Shown here one piece after another: positions 8,622 through 16,480 of a stretch of DNA of 64,000 nucleotides (the first letter of the stretch is position 1; every line of letters starts with the position of its first letter). This stretch comes from Mycolicibacterium anyangense (lineage in GTDB: Bacteria; Actinomycetota; Actinomycetes; Mycobacteriales; Mycobacteriaceae), in the NCBI RefSeq assembly GCF_010731855.1, contig NZ_AP022620.1, positions 2,542,001-2,606,000 on the forward strand. The letters run 5' to 3'. A program made the translations under genes and the position numbers. The notes below the pieces were generated by a model that worked only from the letters and a program-made list of their open reading frames with translations, did no database searches and had not been told where the DNA came from.

Positions 8622-8638
8622 CGCACCACATCGGTGCG
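8622..8638. terminator. Short hairpin between convergent genes
   Basis: CGCACC-ACATC-GGTGCG forms a 6-bp GC-rich stem with a 5-nt loop directly after the flavoprotein stop and just before the FAAL stop. There is no U-tract. It could act as a bidirectional mycobacterial-style terminator, but the stem is short. Confidence 0.35.
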
Positions 8639-8643
8639 GGCAG

Positions 8644-10491
8644 CTAGTCGAAGTCCCCTGCCAGGTATGCCGTTCGGCAGGCGCTTCGTGCGAGCTTCCC
8701 ACTCGTCGTGCGCGGAATCGCCCCCGCGGGTACCAGACGAAAGTCGGCGACCGGGATGTGATGGGTGCGAGCGACCGCTCCCCGGACTGCTTCAGCAACG
8801 AACGAAGACTCCATCCGGCTCGACCCGATGGCGCGCTCGGCAACGATGACAAGGCACTCCCCTGCGCCAGCGCTGCCGCGTCCGACGGTCGCGGCGTCGA
8901 CGGCGAATGCGGTGACGTATCCGTCGCGGATCGCGGGTGCGGACTGGCTCACCGTGGCTTCCACGTCGGCCGGGTAATGGTTGCGACCGTCGATGATGAT
9001 CAGATCCTTGCTGCGGCCGGTGATATAGAGCTGCCCGTCGAGATAGACCCCGAGATCGCCGGTCGCCAGCCAGGTTCCGTTGTCGGCGACACCGTCGGCG
9101 TGGCTGCCCACCTCCAGACGCGTTTGGAGCTTGTTCGCGAACACGCGTTGGGTCTCTTCCGGGCGACCCCAGTAGCCACGGCCGATGTTGTTGCCGTGCA
9201 ACCAGATCTCGCCGACGGTTCCGTCTGGCAACTCGGCGCCGGAAGTGGAGTCAACGATGACCAGCCACTGGCTGGGTATCGGTCGACCGCAGGACACCAG
9301 CGGCACGCTGCCCGGTGCGTCGGTGTCGACTCGTACAGCCCGGCCACGGACCAGTGCACCACGGTCCAGATAGACGGCTGTGGGTTCAGCCTCGGGAGCA
9401 ATACTGGCGACCGACAAGGTCGCCTCTGCCATTCCATAGGACGGCTTGATGGCCGTGGCAGGGAGTCCGTACGGTGCGAAGGCAGTGTTGAACTTCTCGA
9501 TGGCGCTGATCGTGACGGGCTCTGACCCGTTCAGCAGCCCGACGACGTTACTGAGATCCAATGCTTCACCGTCCGGTGGAAGACCCCGTTCAGCACACAG
9601 CGCGAATGCGAAATTCGGTGCAGCGGCGAACGTTCTGCCATGGGCGGATTCGTTGGCGAGCCGACGGATCCAACGGTATGGACGCCGGACGAACGCCATG
9701 GGATCCATCAGCGTGATGTGACCGCCGCACAGCATCGGGAACAGGATCATGATCAGTCCCATGTCGTGATAGAGCGGGAGCCAGCTGACGCTGCGAATCC
9801 CCATGTCGAGGCCACCGGCCAGGATCATCTGAGCGACATTGGTGCACGCAGCGCGGTGGGTGATCTCCACGCCGACGGGGGTGCGCGTCGACCCGGAGGT
9901 GTACTGCAGATAGGCGACATCGTCGGCGGTGCGTTCCGGTGCAACCGCGATCTCCCCGAGAGCCGCCGGGACGGCATCAACCGCGATGACCCGCGGCCGA
10001 GCATTGATCGGAATGGCGCGCAACATCTCCCGCACCGACTCAGCCGCGCTGGTGGTCGTCAAGATGATCCGCGGATCGGAGTCGGACAGTACAGCTCTCA
10101 GCCGTTCGGCATGCCCGGACAGCGCGGGAACGAAAAGCGGCACCGCAACCGCCCCGGCGTGAATCGCGGCGAAAAAGCCGATCACATAATGCAATCCGTG
10201 TGGAGCAAGTACTGCAACCCGATCTCCAGGCGCGATGACCTGCCGCACTCGTGCTGCGACGGCGTTGACCGCGATCTCCAATGACCGCCAGCTGAGTTCT
10301 TCGATCTGCCCGTCGCGCTCCTGGGAGTAGTCGACGAACCGATAGGCGGCGCTCTGGTCCTCGACGGCTGCGTGGCTCGCGAGGAACGACGTCACCGTGA
10401 GGTCATCCGGAATCGAGATCGTTCCGTCCGATGACACATAGCGCGCCAGCAATTCGTCAGTGGTACTGCGACACAGGCTATCCCGACCCAT
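8644..10491 (-). CDS. Fatty-acyl-AMP ligase (FAAL, FadD32/FadD23-like)
   Basis: 615-residue adenylate-forming enzyme. The phosphate loop is YLQYTSGSTRTPVGVEITHR, the hinge region is YITGRSKDLIIIDGRNHYPA, and the C-terminal catalytic lysine motif is PRTTSGKLARSACR. The HYPADVEATV segment and overall length match FAALs, which form acyl-adenylates and load them on acyl carrier or polyketide synthase proteins instead of CoA. No polyketide synthase or carrier protein gene is in the window, so the acceptor is unknown. The gene lies between two membrane-protein paralogues and next to the flavoprotein. The start at 10491 (MGRDSLCRS) is the first methionine of the frame. Confidence 0.9.
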   Translation of the reverse strand: MGRDSLCRSTTDELLARYVSSDGTISIPDDLTVTSFLASHAAVEDQSAAYRFVDYSQERDGQIEELSWRSLEIAVNAVAARVRQVIAPGDRVAVLAPHGLHYVIGFFAAIHAGAVAVPLFVPALSGHAERLRAVLSDSDPRIILTTTSAAESVREMLRAIPINARPRVIAVDAVPAALGEIAVAPERTADDVAYLQYTSGSTRTPVGVEITHRAACTNVAQMILAGGLDMGIRSVSWLPLYHDMGLIMILFPMLCGGHITLMDPMAFVRRPYRWIRRLANESAHGRTFAAAPNFAFALCAERGLPPDGEALDLSNVVGLLNGSEPVTISAIEKFNTAFAPYGLPATAIKPSYGMAEATLSVASIAPEAEPTAVYLDRGALVRGRAVRVDTDAPGSVPLVSCGRPIPSQWLVIVDSTSGAELPDGTVGEIWLHGNNIGRGYWGRPEETQRVFANKLQTRLEVGSHADGVADNGTWLATGDLGVYLDGQLYITGRSKDLIIIDGRNHYPADVEATVSQSAPAIRDGYVTAFAVDAATVGRGSAGAGECLVIVAERAIGSSRMESSFVAEAVRGAVARTHHIPVADFRLVPAGAIPRTTSGKLARSACRTAYLAGDFD

Positions 10492-11010
10492 TCCGGTAGA
10501 CTATTAGATGTTCTAGGTAAACAATACCCTGAGTTCTTGTAATTCCGCCCACTTCCCCGCGGTGCAATGACTCACGTCACAACCCCAGGTGCCAAGACCG
10601 GCGGCCGCGCCATCTCGGGGCCGACACGTACACCAATGCCACAGTGACTCAACAGGTTCATAGCTGGCCGGCTACGCCATCGAGATCTACTGCGCAACTG
10701 CGGAATTCGAAAATGCTGGAGCTCTCCGTGTCGCCGCCGGATGAGGTAGAGCGAGTTCGACATAGATTGCAGCGCCCCGTGAATGACCAGTGCCCGATGG
10801 CAGCACTGCGAAAACCTGTGTTGTTACTGGGATTATCGCGTCAGACCTGGACTCGCCGACCATCATCGGCGTTTGCTAGAGCTTCGGGTCGGGTATCAGT
10901 TGCGATGTTGGTGATCCCATCGCCACGGCACCGGCAATCCCAACCGTCGGCAGCGATGGCAGCAAGAGATCCACGAGCAGGGCTTTTCTCGACGAACCCT
11001 AGGAGACAGG
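10492..11010. other. 519-nt non-coding interval upstream of FAAL and proline-rich gene
   Basis: No convincing gene is present: the frames that stay open give low-complexity translations with no family resemblance. The part next to the FAAL is AT-richer (around 10500-10540) and probably holds its promoter. An imperfect repeat TTAGA-TG-TTCTAG at about 10505-10517 recalls KstR-type half sites but is too degenerate to call. A GGAG ribosome site precedes the 11011 start. Confidence 0.5.
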
Positions 11011-11535
11011 ATGCTCAACCCCCGTTGGACGTCATTGGCAGCCGCGGTCGCCATGGCCTCGATCATCGTCACGGCGCCCACCCCGGTCGCGCAGGCCGCG
11101 CCACCACCACCTCCGCCTGGCGTACCGGGCGGACCTGGCGGACCCCCGCCGGGCGGACCGGGCGGCCCACCTCCGCCACCATGGCAGGGTCCTCCGCCGG
11201 GCGGACCGGGCGGCCCACCTCCGCCGCCATGGCAGGGTCCCCCGCCGGGCGGACCGGGCGGCCCACCTCCGCCGCCATGGCAAGGCCCTCCGCCGCCACC
11301 GTGGAACCCTGGCGGACCAGGCGCACCCGGCGGGCCACCTCCGCCTCCCCCACCACCCGGGTGGCAGCCCGGTCCGGTCCCTCCCCCGCCTCCGTGGTGG
11401 CAGCCGGCGCCACCGCCACCATGGGCTCCGCCACCGCCTCCCCCGCCGCCATGGCAACCCGATGCGTCCGTGATCTGGGATGGTGGGCAGAACGCCTGGG
11501 GATTCTGGCTTGGGCCGATATGGATTCCGCTCTAG
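11011..11535 (+). CDS. Proline/glycine-rich secreted or cell-wall protein
   Basis: 174 residues. The N terminus is a signal peptide (MLNPRWTSLAAAVAMASIIV, then small residues ending AQA-A, a signal peptidase I site near residue 29). The mature part is almost entirely PPP, PGG and PW motifs. It includes three perfect 16-residue repeats (PPPGGPGGPPPPPWQG) encoded by 48-bp DNA repeats. The C terminus DASVIWDGGQNAWGFWLGPI is non-repetitive and tryptophan-rich. Similar small proline-rich exported proteins are common in mycobacteria; function is unknown, probably cell-envelope. The start has AGGAGA about 6 nt upstream. Confidence 0.8.
   Translation: MLNPRWTSLAAAVAMASIIVTAPTPVAQAAPPPPPPGVPGGPGGPPPGGPGGPPPPPWQGPPPGGPGGPPPPPWQGPPPGGPGGPPPPPWQGPPPPPWNPGGPGAPGGPPPPPPPPGWQPGPVPPPPPWWQPAPPPPWAPPPPPPPPWQPDASVIWDGGQNAWGFWLGPIWIPL
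11143..11286 (+). repeat. Three in-frame 48-bp tandem repeats
   Basis: Units 11143-11190, 11191-11238 and 11239-11286 differ at only a few positions, mostly synonymous (for example CCA/CCG). Each encodes PPPGGPGGPPPPPWQG. The period is a multiple of three, so copy-number change would not break the frame. Confidence 0.9.
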
Positions 11536-11715
11536 CTCAGCATGCGCAAAGAGCTGGGCGGCACGCCTCAGCGTGACCGTCTTCGATTCATCACCATCCC
11601 GGTGAATGCCTGAGACAGCGATGTGACGGCCCTGAAGGCGTTGAGGTGAGGACCGACTGTCGGCACTCACCGTCAACCCTTCTGGGCCGATCACATCGAG
11701 TGGGAGCCCGTGTCG

Positions 11716-12477
11716 CTATGGCGTCTGGACGCCAGAAAGATCCTCGTGGTACTCAGATGTGATGGCGCGCAACAGGAAAGCCGTCATGATGAGGTACCAG
11801 ATACCGAAGACGGCGGCCGGAATCCAGAATCCGATGATCCCGGTCCACGCGAACGGGCCGGTCTTGAAGAAGATGATCATGCTCGCCGGCAGTAGCAGCA
11901 CCGCGACCCAGGCGTTGAAGTAACCCAGCCAGCGGGGAAACACCGGCTCTGGTCGGCGATCGCTGAAGATCGCCACGATGAGCGCGCCCAACTGTCCGAG
12001 AATCGGCGGCCAGGGCAGTATCAGCATGACGTAGGACAGATCGTTGACGAGCTTGGTCAATTCGGCTGGGCGGTCGGGGCGGAACAGGCCGCCGATGAAC
12101 AGCAACACCGGGATGATCAGCACGACCGTCACGATGATGCCCGAGGCGAACTGCAGGATCGCCAGGCTCGGAACCCGCAACTCGGTCCGGCGGATCTGCA
12201 TGCTGATCGCGAAGAAGAACGGGATGGTCAGGAAGATCCCGATGAGCCCGAGCAGAGCGCCGATACGGTGCAGGTTCGCCCCGTCACCGTAGGCCGCAGC
12301 CACCTGGTCGGCGGTGAATGACGGCGGAATCAGTGGGATGAATCCGCCCAACAGGCCCCATCCGCCGAACAGCAAGATCACGAAAGCCGGTCCGCACCAG
12401 GCACAAAAGACCTGGATGCGCCGGGAAAGCTCGATGTCGTGCCGCAGGGCGGCGGCCTCCGATCGAGACGGCATCAT
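11716..12477 (-). CDS. Six-helix integral membrane protein, unknown function (paralogue of 5959-6771)
   Basis: 253 residues from ATG 12477, chosen because AGGAG lies 6 nt upstream; the longer in-frame start at 12528 adds a basic, unrelated extension. About six membrane helices, including FCAWCGPAFVILLFGGWGLL and TGPFAWTGIIGFWIPAAVFG, plus the loop AIFSDRRPEPVFPRWLGYFN. These motifs match the protein encoded at 5959-6771 closely, giving two copies of one unknown family within 7 kb. A perfect operator palindrome sits at 12557-12570, so it probably belongs to the same regulon as the TetR/AveC genes. No enzymatic motif is recognised. Confidence 0.8.
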   Translation of the reverse strand: MMPSRSEAAALRHDIELSRRIQVFCAWCGPAFVILLFGGWGLLGGFIPLIPPSFTADQVAAAYGDGANLHRIGALLGLIGIFLTIPFFFAISMQIRRTELRVPSLAILQFASGIIVTVVLIIPVLLFIGGLFRPDRPAELTKLVNDLSYVMLILPWPPILGQLGALIVAIFSDRRPEPVFPRWLGYFNAWVAVLLLPASMIIFFKTGPFAWTGIIGFWIPAAVFGIWYLIMTAFLLRAITSEYHEDLSGVQTP

Positions 12478-12556
12478 GGTGAACTCCTGGCGTCGGGCAT
12501 GCCAGCGTTCGCTGGCCATCACGAACATAGCGGCCAGCCGATGCCAAGATCAACAG

Positions 12557-12570
12557 TGAATCATGATTCA
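12557..12570. promoter_or_regulatory. Perfect palindromic operator candidate TGAATCATGATTCA
   Basis: A fully symmetric 14-bp palindrome, the best match to TGAAT-N4-ATTCA in the window. It is 80 nt upstream of the membrane-protein start at 12477 and only 56 nt beyond the stop of the Rad50-like gene, so it must serve the leftward gene. It links this distal gene to the TetR genes 8-10 kb away. Confidence 0.65.
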
Positions 12571-12610
12571 GCTGCAGTCTGGCCGTGCCCGCTGCAGTCT
12601 GGCCGTGCCC
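12571..12610. repeat. Two perfect 20-bp direct repeats
   Basis: GCTGCAGTCTGGCCGTGCCC occurs twice in tandem, followed at 12614-12638 by three copies of an 8-bp unit (GCACTCAG) that runs into the 3-prime end of the Rad50-like gene. It lies between the operator palindrome and that gene, at the boundary between accessory locus and conserved backbone. Confidence 0.85.
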
Positions 12611-12625
12611 GCTGCACTCAGGCAC

Positions 12626-15253
12626 TCAGGCACTCAGCTCGATGATGTGAGCGTCGCGCACCCCGAAGTAGCGGGTCGGTGTGCAGGTCAGCACGATCAC
12701 TTGACCGTGACTGCCGACAGAGTCGAACACCGCGCCCATTTTCGTCAGCCGCTCCGGGTCGGTGAAGCCCAGCGCGTCGTCGATGATCACCGGCACGGTG
12801 TCCTCCTTGGCCACCAGCGCCGCTCCGGCCAGCCGGGCCAGGATGCCCAGTTGTTCCTTGGCGCCACCGGACAGCGACTCATACGGCACAGTGCATCCGT
12901 CGAGCGTGCGGTTGCAGATCTTCAAGTCGCTATCGACCTCGACCTCGAACGTCGGCCCGAAGACCGGCTGCCCGAGGCGTTCGATCTCTCTGCGGAACGG
13001 TTCGACATAGCGCTGCCGGGTGTTGTCCCGGTGCCGAGCCATCACGGTGCGCAACAGATGTGCGGAGCGGGCCCGGCGGCCAACCCGGTCATGGTCGGCC
13101 CGGGCATGCTGCAGCGTGGTCTCGGCCACGTCCAGGTCGCCCTGCCGACCCTCGCTGCCAATGACACCGAGCTCGACGGTCAGATCGTTCAGTGCGTGCT
13201 CGATCTCGCCGATGTCGCGAGACAGCGTGCTCGCTACGGCGCGCGCGGCGGCCAGCTCTGCTTCGACCGCAACGGGATCAGCGGCCGCATACCGCTCGGC
13301 CAGTGCGGCCACCGCGGCGTCGGCCTCCCGGGCCTCCGCAGCATCCGCGGCGGCCCTGGCTGCCACCTCGTCATCTCCGGCAGTCGCCCGCAGGGCGGCC
13401 AACCGGTCCTGCAGAGTGGCCAGTTCAGCCCTGGCGGCCGCCGCCTGGGCCGTGAGAACCGTTGTCTGAGTCGACTTCTCGACCGCGTGCGACTTAGCCT
13501 GAGCGGCCACTCGCGCATCGACACCCGCCTGCGCCTTGACCGTGGCAAGCGCCTCCCGGGCGGCGGTGAGCCGATCGTCGGCCGTCGCCCGGTCGACATC
13601 CTCGCCCGGCTGCGAGGCAACGGCCGCCTGCGCAGCGGCGACCTGGGCTCGCAGCGCCTCGACGTCGTCGTCGCCCACCAGCGCCGCCAGCGTCGCGCCG
13701 ATCTGGTCGCGGCTGCCGGCCAGGGTGCACCGCCGCTGCTCGAGTTGACGGGCACCATCCACGTCGGCGGCACCGCCCTGCTGCAGCGCCTCGGCCAGAA
13801 CAGCCTGTGCCGCGCCGAGCTTGTCCCGGATCCCGGCGGTAGTGACGCCCGGGTCGATCCGGACGCTCAGTACACCGGGCAGCTCGATGGTGGTCGCCGC
13901 CGACACCGGCGGCGACCACGACTGCCCGGCCGTCAACGGCACGGCCCGACCGTCGACCGTCAGCTGCAGATCAGCTGCCGCGGTGAACTCGAAGCTGGCG
14001 ACCGTGGCCGCCAGCTGGGCCTCGCACCGCCCCACCAAGGCGGCCGCCGACTCGATATCGGCCATCACGTCAGCGGTCATGGTGATGCCAGCGAGCTGGG
14101 CCTCGACCGTCGCCAATTCGGCACGCGCAGAGTCGATCCGGGCCAGCTGGGCGGCCAGCCGCTGCGCCTGCTCCCGTCCAGCTAAGTCGTTGACCACCTG
14201 CTGCGCGCCGGCAAACTGAGCCTCGGCCGCGGCCAATGCGGCCGCAGATTCCTGCGCGGCTGCGGCGGCAACAGTGGCGACCTCCTGCGCGGTCGCCTCT
14301 GCCTCGGCGGCCCCGGCCACCTCGGCGTCCGCCTCGGCGATGCGGGCCGCACGCTCCTGCACCTCAGCGCACATCCGTGCCCGTTCGGCCTGCGAGGCCG
14401 CCGAGGCCGCACCGGTTCCGGTGGCCGCGGCGGCGACCAGCCGAGCGTTCTCGAGTTCGGTGCGCAGCGCCGCCAATTCGGCACCGGCTCGTTCAGCGGC
14501 CTCGCTGCGCTGCGAGACGGTGCTCCGCTGAGCCGTCAGAACAGACAGCTTCTCGGCCAGCTCGGCATGCCGGGCCACCCGCTGGTCGACCTCGGCGACG
14601 GCCGCCCGGCAGCGGGCCACCTCGTCGGTGGCAGCCTTCAATTGGCTGATGGCACAAGACCACTCACCGGTCGGCCGGCCGGTGGAGGTGAAGTAGCGGG
14701 CGTACTCGGCGTCGATGCGCTCGATGAGCAACGAGTCGGCACCGGAGGCCTCCAGGGTGTCGGCGGTGTCCCCGGCGGCCACATCGAGGGCACGCGACAA
14801 GGCGTCGCACCCGGACAGATCCACCGCCGCCGTCGAGCCGGTCTGCAGCACCCGCTGGGCGTGCCACAGGTCGGTGTCCACCGTCTCGGCCAGCATGGCC
14901 CGCACCCGCTCGTGTGCCTCGTCTCCGGTCAGTTGTTCACGCCGCGGCGCGACGATGGTGAGCTCGGTCCTGGGCTTCTTGTGGAAGCACTTGGTGTAGA
15001 CGAATCGGTATGGGCCCGTGCTGATCTCGGCCGTCACCTCGGATCCGACGTCGGCGTGGGTGGGCTTGACCTGCTTGACATCCTTCTTGGTGGAACGGTC
15101 CTTGGACTCCAGCAGCAGATCGAGCGCCTCGATCATCGAGGTCTTGCCGACCTCGTTGGCACCGCAGACCACGACCACGCCCTGGTCGGGAAAGGTGATC
15201 TCGCGGTGGGTGATTCCGCGATAGTTCGTCAGAACGAGTCGGTGCAGTTTCAT
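12626..15253 (-). CDS. SbcC/Rad50-like SMC-family ATPase (Rv1278-like)
   Basis: 875 residues, the length I recall for M. tuberculosis Rv1278. The N terminus has the Walker A motif CGANEVGKTSMIEAL. A long alanine-rich coiled coil follows (about residues 190-690), then the ABC signature YESLSGGAKEQLGIL and Walker B VPVIIDDALGFTD. A central beta-rich insert (around LTVDGRAVPLTAGQSWSPPV) separates the coils, and no CxxC zinc hook is visible, unlike classical Rad50/SbcC. Its start overlaps the stop of the Mre11-like nuclease gene by 4 nt, so the two are co-translated and probably form a DNA-end-processing complex. Confidence 0.9.
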   Translation of the reverse strand: MKLHRLVLTNYRGITHREITFPDQGVVVVCGANEVGKTSMIEALDLLLESKDRSTKKDVKQVKPTHADVGSEVTAEISTGPYRFVYTKCFHKKPRTELTIVAPRREQLTGDEAHERVRAMLAETVDTDLWHAQRVLQTGSTAAVDLSGCDALSRALDVAAGDTADTLEASGADSLLIERIDAEYARYFTSTGRPTGEWSCAISQLKAATDEVARCRAAVAEVDQRVARHAELAEKLSVLTAQRSTVSQRSEAAERAGAELAALRTELENARLVAAAATGTGAASAASQAERARMCAEVQERAARIAEADAEVAGAAEAEATAQEVATVAAAAAQESAAALAAAEAQFAGAQQVVNDLAGREQAQRLAAQLARIDSARAELATVEAQLAGITMTADVMADIESAAALVGRCEAQLAATVASFEFTAAADLQLTVDGRAVPLTAGQSWSPPVSAATTIELPGVLSVRIDPGVTTAGIRDKLGAAQAVLAEALQQGGAADVDGARQLEQRRCTLAGSRDQIGATLAALVGDDDVEALRAQVAAAQAAVASQPGEDVDRATADDRLTAAREALATVKAQAGVDARVAAQAKSHAVEKSTQTTVLTAQAAAARAELATLQDRLAALRATAGDDEVAARAAADAAEAREADAAVAALAERYAAADPVAVEAELAAARAVASTLSRDIGEIEHALNDLTVELGVIGSEGRQGDLDVAETTLQHARADHDRVGRRARSAHLLRTVMARHRDNTRQRYVEPFRREIERLGQPVFGPTFEVEVDSDLKICNRTLDGCTVPYESLSGGAKEQLGILARLAGAALVAKEDTVPVIIDDALGFTDPERLTKMGAVFDSVGSHGQVIVLTCTPTRYFGVRDAHIIELSA

Positions 15254-16401
15254 GCCGCGTTGCCTCCGGCGAGTCGCAGCAGCAGGCCGAGCGCACCCTG
15301 GGCGTTCTGGGCGTCCTCGCCGTCACCCCCGCGGGCGGTGGCAACCAGCTCCTCCAGCGCGGTCGCGGCGAAGCCGCCGATCCCGAGGTCATCGAACTCT
15401 CCGTCGGCCGGCATGACCGCGATGTCGGTGTGGCGTTCCCAGGTGCCCAGGTAGGCGAACAGCCGGGCGTACTTGTCCAGGCAGGCATCCAAGGCTGCCC
15501 GGTCGGTGACTGTGAGCGTGCCGGTGAGCCCGAGTTGTACGACAGTGCGGTCCTTGTCCGCCATCAGGTCGAGGTTGACGTCGAGATCGGCGATGTCCCG
15601 GCTGTCGTTGACCGGCCGGTGCAGGGTGAGGAAGCGCCACCGCCCCACGTGGCGCGCCTCGACCGAGACCGGGTGGGCCGGATGTTCCTCGTCGATGTCG
15701 ACCACCAGGACATGGCCCGGATCGGCCTCCACATGGTCGTAGTTGGTGACCTCCGGCGAGCCGGAATACCAGATCCGGCCACTGTCGCCGACACACGTGC
15801 GAGAGTGCTTGTCCCCCAACGCCACATAGTGCACCGCGCCGCGCTCGAGGGCCTCGGCCAGCGGGGCCATCCGGATCAGCGAGACCCGGGTGGGATCCGG
15901 GTCGAGGATGTCCACTCCGCCGTGTGCGACGATGATCCGGGTGGTGCCGTCGGCGGGCAGGCCGGCCAGCACCTCCGCGACGAGGTCGGTGGTCGGCGAC
16001 TTGGAACGCCACGGCGCGACGACGAGCTCCACACCGGGCCGCACCTCCCACACCCCGGCCCGGTCCAGGACCGTCACGTTGTCGGGGCATTCGGCGGTGA
16101 ACAGTGCGCTGGTGTACACCGACGACGCGTCCAGCGGGTCGTGGTTGCCAGGCAGCAGGTACACCGGAACGCCGATTCCCCGCATGGCCTCCAGCGACTG
16201 GCTGACCACCTTCGGGGCGAGCTGGTTGTGTTCGAAGACGTCGCCGGCGACGACCACGAACTCCGCACCGCACCCGCCGGCCAGCGGCCCCAGGCTGGAC
16301 ACAGCCTCCCGCCGGGCGGCTGAATAGCGCGGCTGAGCCTCCCCTTCCAGGAAGTGCCGCGTCATGCCGAGCTGCCAGTCGGCGGTGTGCAGGAAACGCA
16401 T
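15250..16401 (-). CDS. SbcD/Mre11-like metallophosphoesterase nuclease (Rv1277-like)
   Basis: 383 residues starting MRFLHTADWQLG; the in-frame extension to 16464 is not conserved-looking. Metal-binding motifs appear in the expected order: HTADWQLG, VVAGDVFEHN, LPGNHDPLD and IVAHGGVDI, with GDKHSRTCVGDSGRIWYSGS as the last metal/histidine segment. This is the calcineurin-like fold of DNA repair exonucleases. It is first in the operon with the Rad50-like ATPase (ATGA overlap) and is divergent from the SixA-like gene, as in the M. tuberculosis order I recall. Probable role: ATP-dependent DNA-end resection or hairpin processing. Confidence 0.9.
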   Translation of the reverse strand: MRFLHTADWQLGMTRHFLEGEAQPRYSAARREAVSSLGPLAGGCGAEFVVVAGDVFEHNQLAPKVVSQSLEAMRGIGVPVYLLPGNHDPLDASSVYTSALFTAECPDNVTVLDRAGVWEVRPGVELVVAPWRSKSPTTDLVAEVLAGLPADGTTRIIVAHGGVDILDPDPTRVSLIRMAPLAEALERGAVHYVALGDKHSRTCVGDSGRIWYSGSPEVTNYDHVEADPGHVLVVDIDEEHPAHPVSVEARHVGRWRFLTLHRPVNDSRDIADLDVNLDLMADKDRTVVQLGLTGTLTVTDRAALDACLDKYARLFAYLGTWERHTDIAVMPADGEFDDLGIGGFAATALEELVATARGGDGEDAQNAQGALGLLLRLAGGNAA

Positions 16402-16480
16402 GGGCCGCAGTGTATGGCGGTCCGCCGACAAGTCCGGGGACCTCGACCGGCATGTGCGGTCCACGCTTTAGCCTGTCTGC

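Noticed and set aside
10505..10517. KstR-like palindrome (TTAGA-TG-TTCTAG) upstream of the FAAL gene
   Set aside because: Only the right half resembles the KstR half site; the left half has mismatches at key positions, and the FAAL neighbourhood lacks cholesterol genes.
10644..10990. Possible small gene upstream of the proline-rich protein
   Set aside because: No ribosome site, no recognisable motif, and the frame continues into the shadow of the repeat gene.
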